This document shows, piece by piece, positions 36,180-45,400 of a stretch of DNA of 64,000 bases. Position numbers and translations under genes: made by a program. The stretch spans positions 1 through 64,000 of the forward strand of contig NZ_AUIE01000008.1 in assembly GCF_000423545.1 (NCBI RefSeq), in the 5' to 3' direction. The stretch is from Metapseudomonas resinovorans DSM 21078. Lineage in GTDB: Bacteria; Pseudomonadota; Gammaproteobacteria; Pseudomonadales; Pseudomonadaceae. The notes under the pieces were generated by a model. That model searched no databases, had not been told where the DNA came from, and was given only the letters and a program-made list of their open reading frames with translations. Position 1 is the first letter of the stretch. The number at the start of each line of letters is the position of its first letter.

Positions 36180-37813
36180 TGCTTCGCTCCTTCCTGGTCA
36201 GACGGCTTGGCCGGTGCTGTGAACCAGCGCTCCTTGGGGACCCATTTTTCCTGCGCGGGGTCGCCCAGGTAGTGCGGCGACATGATCTGCACGCCGTACT
36301 CGTTGAACACGTCCTGGATATTGGCGTGCAACAGGGTCAGCAGCTCGGCGCGCGGCCTGGGTTCGCTGGGTACCGCCTGGGCCACCAGCCGGTACTCGGG
36401 GTAGAAGTCCGACAGAGCCGTCTGGAACACCTGCGGGGAGGGCGTCTGCAGAATGCCTGGCGTACGGCGGGCGGCTTCCTTGAGCATCGCCTCGACCTGG
36501 CGCCACGGCGTGTCGTAGCCGATGGTGACCACCGTGTCCACCACATAGCCGGCGCCCTGGACCACCCGAGAGTAGTTCTTGGTCACCGAGCCGGTGATCA
36601 TCGAGTTGGGCAGGGTCAGCACTTCGCCCAGGCCGGTGCGGATGCTGGTGGTGAACATGCCGACCTCGGTTACCGTGCCTTCATGCTCGCCCACCCGGAC
36701 AAACTCGCCGGGGCGCAACGTGCGGGTATAGGTAAGGATCAACCCGGAGGCGGCCTGGCCGACGACGCTGGAAGCGCCCAGGGAAATCATCAGGCCAATC
36801 AGCACGGAGAGCCCCTTGAACGCTTCGGTCCCGGCGCCGGGCAGATAGGGATAGGCCATTGCCAGTGCGAACAGCCAGATGGCCAGGGACGTCAGGCGGG
36901 TGGTCGGCTGCAGGGTTTCGTGGTTGAGCCAGCTGATGGTGCCCGGGCGCGACAAGCGCTCCAGCACACGCTTGCTGAACGCGCTGAAGCCGCGCGCGAT
37001 GAAGAAGATAAGCAGCGCGATCACAAGGCCCGGAATGGCGCTGACGATGGCATCCAGCAGGTAACGGACCAGTTCCAGCAGGTACTGGTTGAGGCTTTCA
37101 CCCCAGGGCCGCGTGTAGGGGAAGCGCTGCAGGACGAAAGTCAGCCATTCGTAGGTGAGCAACAGCACCGCTGACCAGTAGAGCAGCGCCAGCAGGCGCC
37201 GGACGATCGGGAACAGGTTGCTGGTATCCACCAGTTGCGTTTGACCGATCTTCAACGCGCTGGTGTGCTTGCGCATGCGCTTGGGCAGCCAGGACAGCGC
37301 CTTCTCGTGAGCCCAGGAGAACAGCCGCAACAGCGCGATGTACAACAGGGTCGCCACGGCGGTGAACCCGCCGGCGGTCAGCAGGAAGCGGAGGCTACGG
37401 GCCTCCTGGGATTCCGCGACGACCTGGCGAAGCCGCTGGGCCGCCTCTTCCGCCGCTTCCCGGACCGATCCGTCAGCCGAGTCCACGTCCTTAGGCGAGA
37501 CAATGAAGGCCCGGCGGTCGCCGAGCAGCACGAGGTAGCTGTCCTGGATGGTGTCCAGGGTGACGTCCAGTTCCTCGGTGCCCTCGAGCATTTCCTCAAT
37601 CACGGCATCGGCGCGCTTGGCACGGGCTTCCGGCGTCTCACCAAGCAGGGTGCCGTGGAACGTGAAGATGCTTCGATTGGCAATCTTCAGCTCAACGGAA
37701 GGCGGCGATGCAACGTCTGCCTCCCCCTCCTCCGCCGCTTGCGCCCCCCAGGACAGCGTCCCCAGGAAGACACTCAACCCAAACGCCAGCCACCCCTGTA
37801 CGCGTATCCCCAT
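36176..37813 (-). CDS. Mechanosensitive ion channel (MscS family)
   Basis: A 545-residue precursor. The signal peptide is about residues 1-26 (...GTLSWGAQAAEEG). A periplasmic domain (about 30-130) and 4-5 membrane helices follow, then the MscS pore/beta domain: GLSVLIGLMISLGASSVVGQ, RPGEFVRVGEHEGTVTEVGM and LTLPNSMITGSVTKNYSR. A C-terminal alpha/beta domain closes it. The pore helix and 'PNS' beta-domain motif support gated release of osmolytes. ATG 37813 is used because family similarity and the signal peptide begin there; the longer ORF start is unsupported. Coupled to the AspT-family gene. Confidence 0.9.
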   Translation of the reverse strand: MGIRVQGWLAFGLSVFLGTLSWGAQAAEEGEADVASPPSVELKIANRSIFTFHGTLLGETPEARAKRADAVIEEMLEGTEELDVTLDTIQDSYLVLLGDRRAFIVSPKDVDSADGSVREAAEEAAQRLRQVVAESQEARSLRFLLTAGGFTAVATLLYIALLRLFSWAHEKALSWLPKRMRKHTSALKIGQTQLVDTSNLFPIVRRLLALLYWSAVLLLTYEWLTFVLQRFPYTRPWGESLNQYLLELVRYLLDAIVSAIPGLVIALLIFFIARGFSAFSKRVLERLSRPGTISWLNHETLQPTTRLTSLAIWLFALAMAYPYLPGAGTEAFKGLSVLIGLMISLGASSVVGQAASGLILTYTRTLRPGEFVRVGEHEGTVTEVGMFTTSIRTGLGEVLTLPNSMITGSVTKNYSRVVQGAGYVVDTVVTIGYDTPWRQVEAMLKEAARRTPGILQTPSPQVFQTALSDFYPEYRLVAQAVPSEPRPRAELLTLLHANIQDVFNEYGVQIMSPHYLGDPAQEKWVPKERWFTAPAKPSDQEGAKQ

Positions 37814-38189
37814 GCTTCCCGCCTCAAATGTCTTTCCGGCTCCTTCCCGCGCTGCAATTAGCGCCTGCAGACAACGGCTTACGGAGTGGAGCTTAGTGCA
37901 GCCGGAAAAATCCGTCGGAGCTGCTAGCCACACATCCAGAAACTTGACTGGAGACTTGCGAAACCACAGTCGCCTCCTACGCTGACCCGCAGCGTTGGGG
38001 CAATGCATCCCGATGCTGCCCTTGCACGGCATCGAGTACCGCGAACACCGAATGGCGTGACTCCACCCTTCCCCGTCTTTTCGCAGCATTCGACGGGGTT
38101 CACGCCAAGCCGCATGGGACACTGAAAATCAGCTGCATGGCCAGGCCAGGCAGCCCACCATTGGAGTCACCAACCAGGAGCAAGTCCCC
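37814..38189. other. Divergent intergenic region, MscS/DUF2860
   Basis: About 375 bp with no convincing gene on either strand. It should hold the promoters of the MscS-AspT pair and of the DUF2860 gene. CAGGAG at 38175-38180 is the ribosome binding site for GTG 38190. No clear operator seen. Confidence 0.4.
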
Positions 38190-39194
38190 GTGAACAGAAT
38201 TGTTCTCGCCATCCTCGGCTCGGCTGCGGCCGTGTCTGCGAACGCGTACGACCGTATTCCCCAGGAAAGCGGTTTTTCCGGCTTCGCCTTTATCGGCGCC
38301 GGTAGCACTGAACGGGAAACCAACATGATCGCGACCGTCGGTGGAACCGAAGTCGCGGATGAGCGCATCGACTCCCTGACCCAAAGCCCGGACAGCGAAC
38401 GCTACGGCAAGCTGCTGCTGGACTTCGGCCTGAGCTACACCTTCGCCGACAGCCGCACGCAGATCTTCGGCGGCACCGAACTGGAAGACTTCCTGACCCA
38501 GGACAGCACCTTCGGGCTCGGCGTGCGCCAGGGCATCGGCGATGCCGGCAACCTGCGCGCCAGCTTCATCGCTTCCACCCCCATGGAAACCTGGGAGGAC
38601 CCCTACCTGGTGGGCGCCGACCGCGAAGAGACCGACGTCAAGAGCGGCGGCATGCGCCTGGGCTGGGAGCACATCTTCGGCTCCGGCCTGGAGCTGACCT
38701 ACACCAAGCGCTCCGTGGAACTGGACGACGAGCTGAGCGGTACCGCCCTGGGCCTGACCGCCGCACAACGGGACCTGCTGGATCGTGAAGGCGACCTCAA
38801 GGAACTCAAGGTCAGCTACTTCTGGCAAGCCGCTCCCGGCCACGTCCTCACGCCCAGCTTCTCGCAGATCGACCATGACCTGGACGGCGACGCTATGGCC
38901 ATGGACGGTTACCAGGCCGAGCTGAACTACGCCTACACCGGCATGCAGGACTGGGAGTTCGTGGTCAACCTGCTCGCCGGCAAGCTGGAAAGCGACGACG
39001 ACAACCCCATCTACGGCAAGAGCCAGGACCTGGACCGCATGGGCCTGTCGTTCGCCGCCACCTACAAGGAGCCGTTCGGCCTGCAGGACTGGCGTGCCCG
39101 CGCCGCCATCAGCTACGGCGAAGAAGACAGCAACATCGACTTCTACGACACCAAGATCACCAGCCTGAACCTGGGCATGCTGTACACCTTCTGA
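38190..39194 (+). CDS. DUF2860-family outer membrane beta-barrel protein
   Basis: A 334-residue protein with a GTG start. The signal peptide is MNRIVLAILGSAAAVSANA. The mature sequence has PQESGFSGFAFIGAGSTERE (the ESGFSG.... start is typical of DUF2860). Regular amphipathic strands end in an aromatic (LNLGMLYTF), as expected for a beta-barrel with a C-terminal Phe. The function of the family is unknown. A UUCG-loop terminator follows. Confidence 0.82.
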   Translation: MNRIVLAILGSAAAVSANAYDRIPQESGFSGFAFIGAGSTERETNMIATVGGTEVADERIDSLTQSPDSERYGKLLLDFGLSYTFADSRTQIFGGTELEDFLTQDSTFGLGVRQGIGDAGNLRASFIASTPMETWEDPYLVGADREETDVKSGGMRLGWEHIFGSGLELTYTKRSVELDDELSGTALGLTAAQRDLLDREGDLKELKVSYFWQAAPGHVLTPSFSQIDHDLDGDAMAMDGYQAELNYAYTGMQDWEFVVNLLAGKLESDDDNPIYGKSQDLDRMGLSFAATYKEPFGLQDWRARAAISYGEEDSNIDFYDTKITSLNLGMLYTF

Positions 39195-39218
39195 GGTAAC
39201 GCACTACCCGGAAACGAC

Positions 39219-39240
39219 AAGGCCACCTTCGGGTGGCCTT
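39219..39240 (+). terminator. Rho-independent-type terminator with UUCG loop
   Basis: A 9-bp perfect stem (AAGGCCACC / GGTGGCCTT) with the stable tetraloop TTCG, 25 nt after the DUF2860 stop. A short TTTC follows. Confidence 0.85.
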
Positions 39241-39494
39241 TCGGTCTCACTCAGCGGGCGATCGGGTTGTCCACCACCTTGACCACGGCGCCAGAGACAG
39301 GGTGGCAGGAGTTTCGAAGCCTTTAGCCCGGTGACTCTGCGTGTTTCACGCCACCAATTTGGCACATGGCACCACGGGCGGATATCGCCGCCTAAGCTCT
39401 TTGCCGGGCGTGGAATCTCTGTCATCGTCACGCCCAACGTAAAGTCGCCATCCGCAGGAGTCGTATCCGGACTGGCCCAGGACGAGGACGTCAA

Positions 39495-41771
39495 GTGCGT
39501 TTGATCCCATCAGTGTTTCTGGCGCTGTGCGCGCTGCTCAGTTGCAACGCCCAGGCCCAGGAGGCAGGACAGCCCCCTCACCTGGCCAAGGAACCCGCCG
39601 GCTATGCCGACGCAAGCAGTTGCCTGGGTTGCCACGCCGAACAGGCAAAGGACTGGAAGGACTCCGATCACGACTGGGCCATGCGCGAACCGAGCAAGGA
39701 CAGCGTGCTGGGTGACTTCTCCGGCAGCACCTTCGATGAGGCAGGCGTCACGGCGCGCTTTTTCCGCAAGGGCGACACATTCTTCGTCAACACCGAGGGC
39801 GCCGACGGCAAGCCAGCCGATTTTGAGATCCTCTACACCTTCGGCCACTACCCGTTGCAACAGTACCTGGTGGCTTTCCCCGGCGGCCGGCTGCAGGCCC
39901 TGACCATCGCCTGGGACAGCCGCCCCAAGGCAGCGGGCGGCCAGCGCTGGTTCTCCCTGTATCCGGGCCAGCGCTTCGCGCCGAACGACCCCTTGCACTG
40001 GACCGGGCGCTACCAGAACTGGAATGCCATGTGCGCCGACTGCCATTCCACCAACTTGCTCAAGCAGTACAACGACAAGCAAGACAGCTTCGCCACCACC
40101 TGGCATGAACAGAACGTCGGCTGCCAGGCCTGCCACGGCCCCAGCCAGGCCCACGTCGACTGGGCGAAGCAGGCCCAGCCCGGCAAAACCTACGCTTCGC
40201 CGAAGGAGATCGGCCTCGCGGTGGACTTCAAGGCCCTTGGGAGCAAGGGGCTGGTGGAGCAATGCGCCTATTGCCACAGCCGCCGGCAAAGCCTGGGCGT
40301 TGGCCAGCAGCACGGGCATGCGCAACTGGATGCCACCCTGCCGGCCACCCTGCGGCCTGATCTCTACCATGCCGACGGGCAGATCGACGGCGAGGTCTAC
40401 GTCTACGGCTCCTTCTCCCAGAGCAAGATGTTTGCCGCCGGGGTGACCTGTACCGACTGCCACAATCCGCACAGCACCCAGGTGAAGATCGAAGGCAACG
40501 GTCTCTGCCAGCAATGCCATAACCCCAATCCGCCCCAGCGCTTCCCCAGCCTTCAGGCGAAGAACTACGACACCCCCGAGCATCACCACCACCAGGCCGG
40601 CACGCCCGGCGCCCAGTGCGTCAATTGCCACATGCCCGCCAAGACCTACATGGTGGTCGACCCTCGCCGTGACCACAGCTTGCGCATCCCCCGCCCTGAC
40701 CTTGCCGACAAGGCCGGCAGCCCGGACGCCTGCACCACCTGCCACCAGGACAAGCAGCCGGCCTGGGCGGCCAAGGCCATCGAAGGCTGGTTCGGCCAGC
40801 CGCAGCGCCCGCCCCATTACGGCGAGGCCTTCCACCAGGTACGCCAGGGCACGGGCGACTCCCTGGCCCTGCTGACGGGGGTGATCCAGGACCTGGGCAA
40901 ACCGGCCATTGTCCGCGCCACCGCCGCCGAGCAGTTGGCCAACCTCGGCGCGCCGGCACTGCCGACCCTGCGCAAGGCCATCCCGGATGAAAGCCCGCTG
41001 GTGCGCGCCTACGCCATCTCCGGTTTCGCCGGCGAGCCACCGGTGGAGCGAGTGAAACAGCTACTGCCATTGCTCGACGACCCCGACCTCGCGGTACGCG
41101 ATGAAGCGGTTCGCGCGCTGACAGGCATTCCCAGCCTGGCGCTACCGGAAGAGCGCCGCGCGGGCTTCAAGGCGCAAAAGGCGGACTACGAACGACGCCT
41201 TCGGAGCAACGCCGACCTGCCGGGCAATCGCCTCAACCTCGCGGTGTTCCTGGAGCGGGACGGCCGTCAGATGGAAGCGCTCGACGAGTACCGCCAGGCG
41301 CTCAAGTTCGATCCGTACTTCTCACCGGCGCGGATCAACCTGGTCACCCTGGCCAACGGCATGCTGCGCCAGGACGAGGCCGAGCAAGTCCTGCGCGAAG
41401 GCGTGGCGCTGCCGAACATGCCGGTGGGCGACCACGGTAACCTCGTCTATATGCTGTCGCTGCTGCTGGTGGAGCGTGGACAGGCCGACGAGGGCCTGAA
41501 GTGGATGGATATCGCAGCGCAGGAGCTACCGCAGAATTCGCGCATCCGCTACAACCAGGGCCTGCTGCTGTTGCAACTGCAACGCCACGCCGAGGCGCAA
41601 GCCGCGCTGGAAGCCGGCCTGGAGCAGTCGCCGGATGATGCGGACCTGCTCTATGCGCTGATCTACCTGCACGGCACCTCGGGCCAACGCGAACAGGCAC
41701 AGCGCTACACGCGTCGGCTGGAGAAGGCAGCGCCGAATGACCCGCGCCTGGTGCAGCTCAAGGGGCAGTAG
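39495..41771 (+). CDS. Periplasmic octaheme cytochrome c with C-terminal TPR repeats
   Basis: A 758-residue precursor with a GTG start (GAGGA upstream). The signal peptide is MRLIPSVFLALCALLSCNAQ then AQ. Eight CXXCH haem sites lie in the first ~430 residues: CLGCH (43-47), CADCH, CQACH, CAYCH, CTDCH, CQQCH, CVNCH and CTTCH. HEAT-like repeats and then TPRs follow (RLNLAVFLERDGRQMEALDE, DALYALIYLHGTSGQREQAQ). Multihaem proteins of this kind carry electrons in the periplasm; the TPRs suggest a protein partner. Related cytochromes occur in nitrite/tetrathionate-type reductases, but no specific reaction is assigned. Confidence 0.85.
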   Translation: MRLIPSVFLALCALLSCNAQAQEAGQPPHLAKEPAGYADASSCLGCHAEQAKDWKDSDHDWAMREPSKDSVLGDFSGSTFDEAGVTARFFRKGDTFFVNTEGADGKPADFEILYTFGHYPLQQYLVAFPGGRLQALTIAWDSRPKAAGGQRWFSLYPGQRFAPNDPLHWTGRYQNWNAMCADCHSTNLLKQYNDKQDSFATTWHEQNVGCQACHGPSQAHVDWAKQAQPGKTYASPKEIGLAVDFKALGSKGLVEQCAYCHSRRQSLGVGQQHGHAQLDATLPATLRPDLYHADGQIDGEVYVYGSFSQSKMFAAGVTCTDCHNPHSTQVKIEGNGLCQQCHNPNPPQRFPSLQAKNYDTPEHHHHQAGTPGAQCVNCHMPAKTYMVVDPRRDHSLRIPRPDLADKAGSPDACTTCHQDKQPAWAAKAIEGWFGQPQRPPHYGEAFHQVRQGTGDSLALLTGVIQDLGKPAIVRATAAEQLANLGAPALPTLRKAIPDESPLVRAYAISGFAGEPPVERVKQLLPLLDDPDLAVRDEAVRALTGIPSLALPEERRAGFKAQKADYERRLRSNADLPGNRLNLAVFLERDGRQMEALDEYRQALKFDPYFSPARINLVTLANGMLRQDEAEQVLREGVALPNMPVGDHGNLVYMLSLLLVERGQADEGLKWMDIAAQELPQNSRIRYNQGLLLLQLQRHAEAQAALEAGLEQSPDDADLLYALIYLHGTSGQREQAQRYTRRLEKAAPNDPRLVQLKGQ

Positions 41772-41822
41772 CAGGCGCGCCAGCGGTCGTTCGCCTCGGC
41801 GAGCGGCTGCTGGCCGACGAAT

Positions 41823-41857
41823 GACAGGGCGCTGACGCGAAATGTCAAAACCCTGTC
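41823..41857 (+). terminator. Hairpin after the octaheme cytochrome gene
   Basis: GACAGGG and CCCTGTC form a 7-bp stem, extended by CGAC/GTCG on the outside, 52 nt after the cytochrome stop. The loop is long (21 nt), so it is a weak terminator candidate. It could equally be part of the next leader RNA. Confidence 0.4.
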
Positions 41858-41895
41858 GTCGAAAGTGAATAATTCCAGACGCAATGGGTTCAAGT

Positions 41896-41946
41896 TGCAG
41901 CTTCCAACAACAAGAAGCTGCAGCATCCCGACGTTTATCGGGATGC
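41896..41946 (+). promoter_or_regulatory. Two tandem hairpins in the leader of the 49-codon ORF
   Basis: Stem 1 pairs TGCAGCTT (41896-41903) with AAGCTGCA (41915-41922). Stem 2 pairs GCATCCCGA (41923-41931) with TCGGGATGC (41938-41946). They are back to back, and stem 2 ends one base before the AGGAG (41947-41951) that serves ATG 41959. This suggests translational control. No known riboswitch family was recognised. Confidence 0.55.
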
Positions 41947-41958
41947 AGGAGTACCCCG

Positions 41959-42108
41959 ATGCGTCCTTATCTGTTTGTCCTTACCCTGCCCTTCCTCATT
42001 GGCGTCCTGGCGCTGTCCGCCCGGCAAGATACTGCCGTCACGCAGGCCGCGGAACATGCCCACAGCATGCCTGTGGTGAGCATTGGAGAGGTGTTCAGGC
42101 ACCTGTAA
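41959..42108 (+). CDS. Small secreted or membrane peptide ORF (49 residues)
   Basis: The peptide begins MRPYLFVLTLPFLIGVLALS, which looks like a signal peptide or single membrane helix. It continues with a short polar tail, HSMPVVSIGEVFRHL. ATG 41959 has a well-spaced AGGAG 7 nt upstream and sits directly behind two tandem hairpins, so translation looks real. No family recognised. It is upstream of, and in the same direction as, the giant adhesin (390 nt gap). Confidence 0.6.
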   Translation: MRPYLFVLTLPFLIGVLALSARQDTAVTQAAEHAHSMPVVSIGEVFRHL

Positions 42109-42498
42109 TCGCCCTGCCCTCGTGCCACTTCTGCGCCTCCCATCGCCGTACCGGCGCACGGGAGGATGGCTGATACCGGATTGGCAAAATTGTGTCAGTG
42201 CGGTGTCCGGCCCCTCCCTGCGCCCCACCATCCACCGCTTACACCGATCTTTGTCGGAATCGACATAAACGATGGGCGGACTGGCGAGCTTTGTATCCGC
42301 TATCTACTTTTTCTGACAGATATTTCCTACAGATATCGCATTGATGTATTAAAGGGACCGTCAAGTGCACGGATTAGCACACGCGTTCTGGATGCCACCA
42401 CGGCATCCGATTTACCCGGATTCGGGCCGAGGTTGATTCCCGGCTGATTCCGCCTTGCTCTTTGCGCCTGCCTGCGCGGGCACGACCTTGGTGAAAAT
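42109..42498 (+). promoter_or_regulatory. Adhesin upstream region
   Basis: A 390-bp leader or promoter region with no gene. It has a direct repeat ACAGATAT at 42316-42323 and 42329-42336 (13-nt spacing) in an AT-rich zone, suited to a promoter or regulator site. A hairpin GGATGCC/GGCATCC lies at 42390-42408. A further GC palindrome (about 42468-42482) lies close to the start. The ribosome binding site before ATG 42499 is weak, so translation may be controlled. Confidence 0.45.
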
Positions 42499-45400
42499 AT
42501 GGACATGAAAACCAAGCTGGGTGCCCTCGTGCCGCCCGTTTTCAAACCGCAACGCCGCGCCATGGCGTTGGAACCGCGCATTCTCTTCGACGGCGCCGCC
42601 GCCGCTGCGACGGTCGACCAGCAGCAGGACAGCGGCGACAACGCCGACGCAGCCCAGTCCCACGCCACCCCGAACGATGCCCACAGCGAGCCGGGCCAGC
42701 AGCAATCGGCAACGCGCCACCTGCTGGTACTGGACAGCCGCATCGAGGACCGCGAGAAGCTGGTGGGCCAGTTGCCCTCCAACGTCGAGGCGCTGGTAGT
42801 GGACAGCAGCCAGGACGGTCTGGCCGCGATTTCCGCCGCGCTGGCCCAGCTTGGCCAGGTGGACTCCATCCAGATCCTGTCCCACGGTGCCTCCGGCGAA
42901 TTCACCCTCGGCAGCACCACCCTGACTGCCGACAACATCAGTCAGTTCGCCCAGCCCCTCAGCGAATGGAGCAAGTCCCTCAGCGAAGGTGCCGACATCC
43001 AGCTCTACGGCTGCAAGGTGGGCGAAGGCAGCGCCGGACGCACCCTGGTCAACGAACTGGCGCGTTGGACCGGCGCGGATGTGGCCGCCTCCAGCGACGA
43101 CACCGGCAGTGCCCGCGTGGGCGGCGACTGGGACCTGGAAGTCACCAGCGGCGATATCGACAAGCCCATCGCCCTTGCCGCCACCGCCACGGCGGCCTAT
43201 GACCGCCTGTTGGCCGCTGGCCCGACCACCACCCTGACTGGCGGCGCCGACGTGCTGCTGGGCGATACCTTCAACTTCAACGTCACCTTTACCAACATCA
43301 CCACCGACACGGGTTACGCCCCCTTCCTCGACCTGTTCTTCCCGGCCACCGGCAAGGATGGCGCGGGCGCCGAGATCGATGACGGCATCACCTTCGTCTC
43401 CGCCACTTACCTGGGCCAGACGCTGACCACCCATGTCCTGACCTTCGATGCCAATGGCCAGGCCAGCCACCCGCTGGCGGTGGGTACGAACGGCCAGCCG
43501 CTGGTGATCAACGCGGCCGATTTCGGCATGCGCGCCGGCGACCAGATGGTGGTGGTGGAACTGCCATTCGCCAGTGTCAGCCAGGGGCAACCACCTATCA
43601 CGGTGCAGGTGACGGCTTCGCTGAGCGACCTGGCCGACACTGATTTTTCCTTCTCGGGGGCGACGCCTGACCTGACCATTCGCGCGCGCAGCGGCTTCCA
43701 GTACGGCAACGATTCGCTGAACAACCCGGCGACCGACCCCAGCATCCTGGAGCCATCTGCCAACGCCGACAGCTACGTGGTGCACCCCACGGTGATCACC
43801 TTCGACCAGATCATCACGACGCCCGAAGGGGAAACCGCGACCGGGCCGAACTTCGGCCGCGAGCTGGACGTGATCATCACCCCGGCCGACTCGCAGACCC
43901 TGAGCGATGTGGTGCTCATCCAGCCGGTTCCGGGCAACGTCATCGTCACTGCCATCAGCCCCGGCGGTGGCGGAACCATTGCCTCGATCACCCTGTTCAA
44001 TGGCAGCGCCGTCACCAACCCGACGCTGATCCAGGCGATCCTCGCGCAGAACAATGACGGCGACCTCAGCAACGACCTGTACATCCGTGAGTTCACCGTC
44101 CGCTACCCGACGCTGACCACAGCCACCACCACCAGCGTGCAGTTCTTCGTTCCGGATGACGATGCCACGGGTGCGCCGATCCTCAACCCGGCCACCGGGG
44201 ACGATGTCACCATCACCTTCGACGCACCGACGGCGGCAGGCAACTGGCAACCCCTTGACCCGCGCGACGCCACCAATGGCCTGATCCGCTTCGATGGCCA
44301 GGGCGACGATGTCAGCTTCGTCGCCAAGTCGATCACGCTGCAGAAGCAAGTCAGCGTGCGCACCGATGTCGGCGCTACCGGCCTGAGCCCGGGCGATACG
44401 CTCGACTACCACCTGAATATCGCACTGTCCGACTACTTCGCCTTCGGCAAGACCTTCCTCGGCCAGGGCAGCTTCCTGGTTTCCGACCAATTGGGTGACG
44501 GGCAGAGCCTGGTAGCCGGCACTGCCACGCTGACACTCAGCCAGAATGGCGCCACCCAGACCATCGCGCTGGTCACCAGCAGCGTGGTCAACGCTGATGG
44601 CACGACATCCATGGTGTTCGACATCGCCCAGTCGCTGGCCAACGCATTCGGTGTCCGCAATTGGCTCAATGGCGACCTGGCGTTCGATGATCTGCTGCAA
44701 GGCGCCACCCTCGCCGTGATCGCCTACCAGGCGCGTGTCGGGCAAAGCTATACGCCGCCGGCAGGCGCTCCCCACAGCGAGATCAACGAAGGCGACTCCA
44801 TCGGCAACAGTGCGACGGTCACCGCGACCGTGCTGCTGGACGTGAACAACCTGAGCGGTTTCGACGAGAGCGACGGTTCCAGCACCACCAGCACCATTCC
44901 TACCAGCCAGGTGCAGATCGACCTCGCGGGTCTCAACGGCGGTGGCGCGCCGGCGCCGGGCACCGAGCTGCGCCCGGGCGACGTTGTCACCTTCCGCATC
45001 AGCTACGACCTGATTACCGGGGACTACGAGAACTTCACGCTCACCGCCTACCTGCCGCTGCCCCTGTTTGACCTGACGGGCCTCGATCCGAACGCCATCT
45101 GGCGCCTGGCCACAGGCAACACCAACCCCAACAGCCCCACTTCGGTCACCCTTGGCCCCGGCAACTCGCTGGTATTCACCTTCGCCGACTACGTCAATAC
45201 CGGCGTCAACGGCAGCCGCATCGCCATCGATTTCACCCTGACCGTCAGCGACCAGCCCTTCGCCGACCAGCGCGCCTTCAACGTGCTGGGCGAATCGAAC
45301 CAGACCCGAACCCTGGACAAGAGCGTCCTGGTCACCACCGATGACGTCACCCTGATCGCTTCGGTCGCCGAGCCGGTGCTGACCATTGGCCACGGCGTGG

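Noticed and set aside
38041..38122. Upstream extension of the MscS gene to 38122.
   Set aside because: The added N-terminus is Arg/Cys-rich, non-conserved in character and lacks a signal peptide, whereas ATG 37813 begins with one.
39241..39494. Minus-strand tail ending KVVDNPIAR and stop near 39252, and a 96-codon ORF.
   Set aside because: Too short and without family similarity; the region is otherwise non-coding between a terminator and the cytochrome start. Possibly a relic, but not supported.
41823..42498. Possible cyclic-di-GMP riboswitch before the adhesin.
   Set aside because: The GEMM consensus (GGGCAAACC..., GACGCAAAGC) is not present; only simple hairpins were found.
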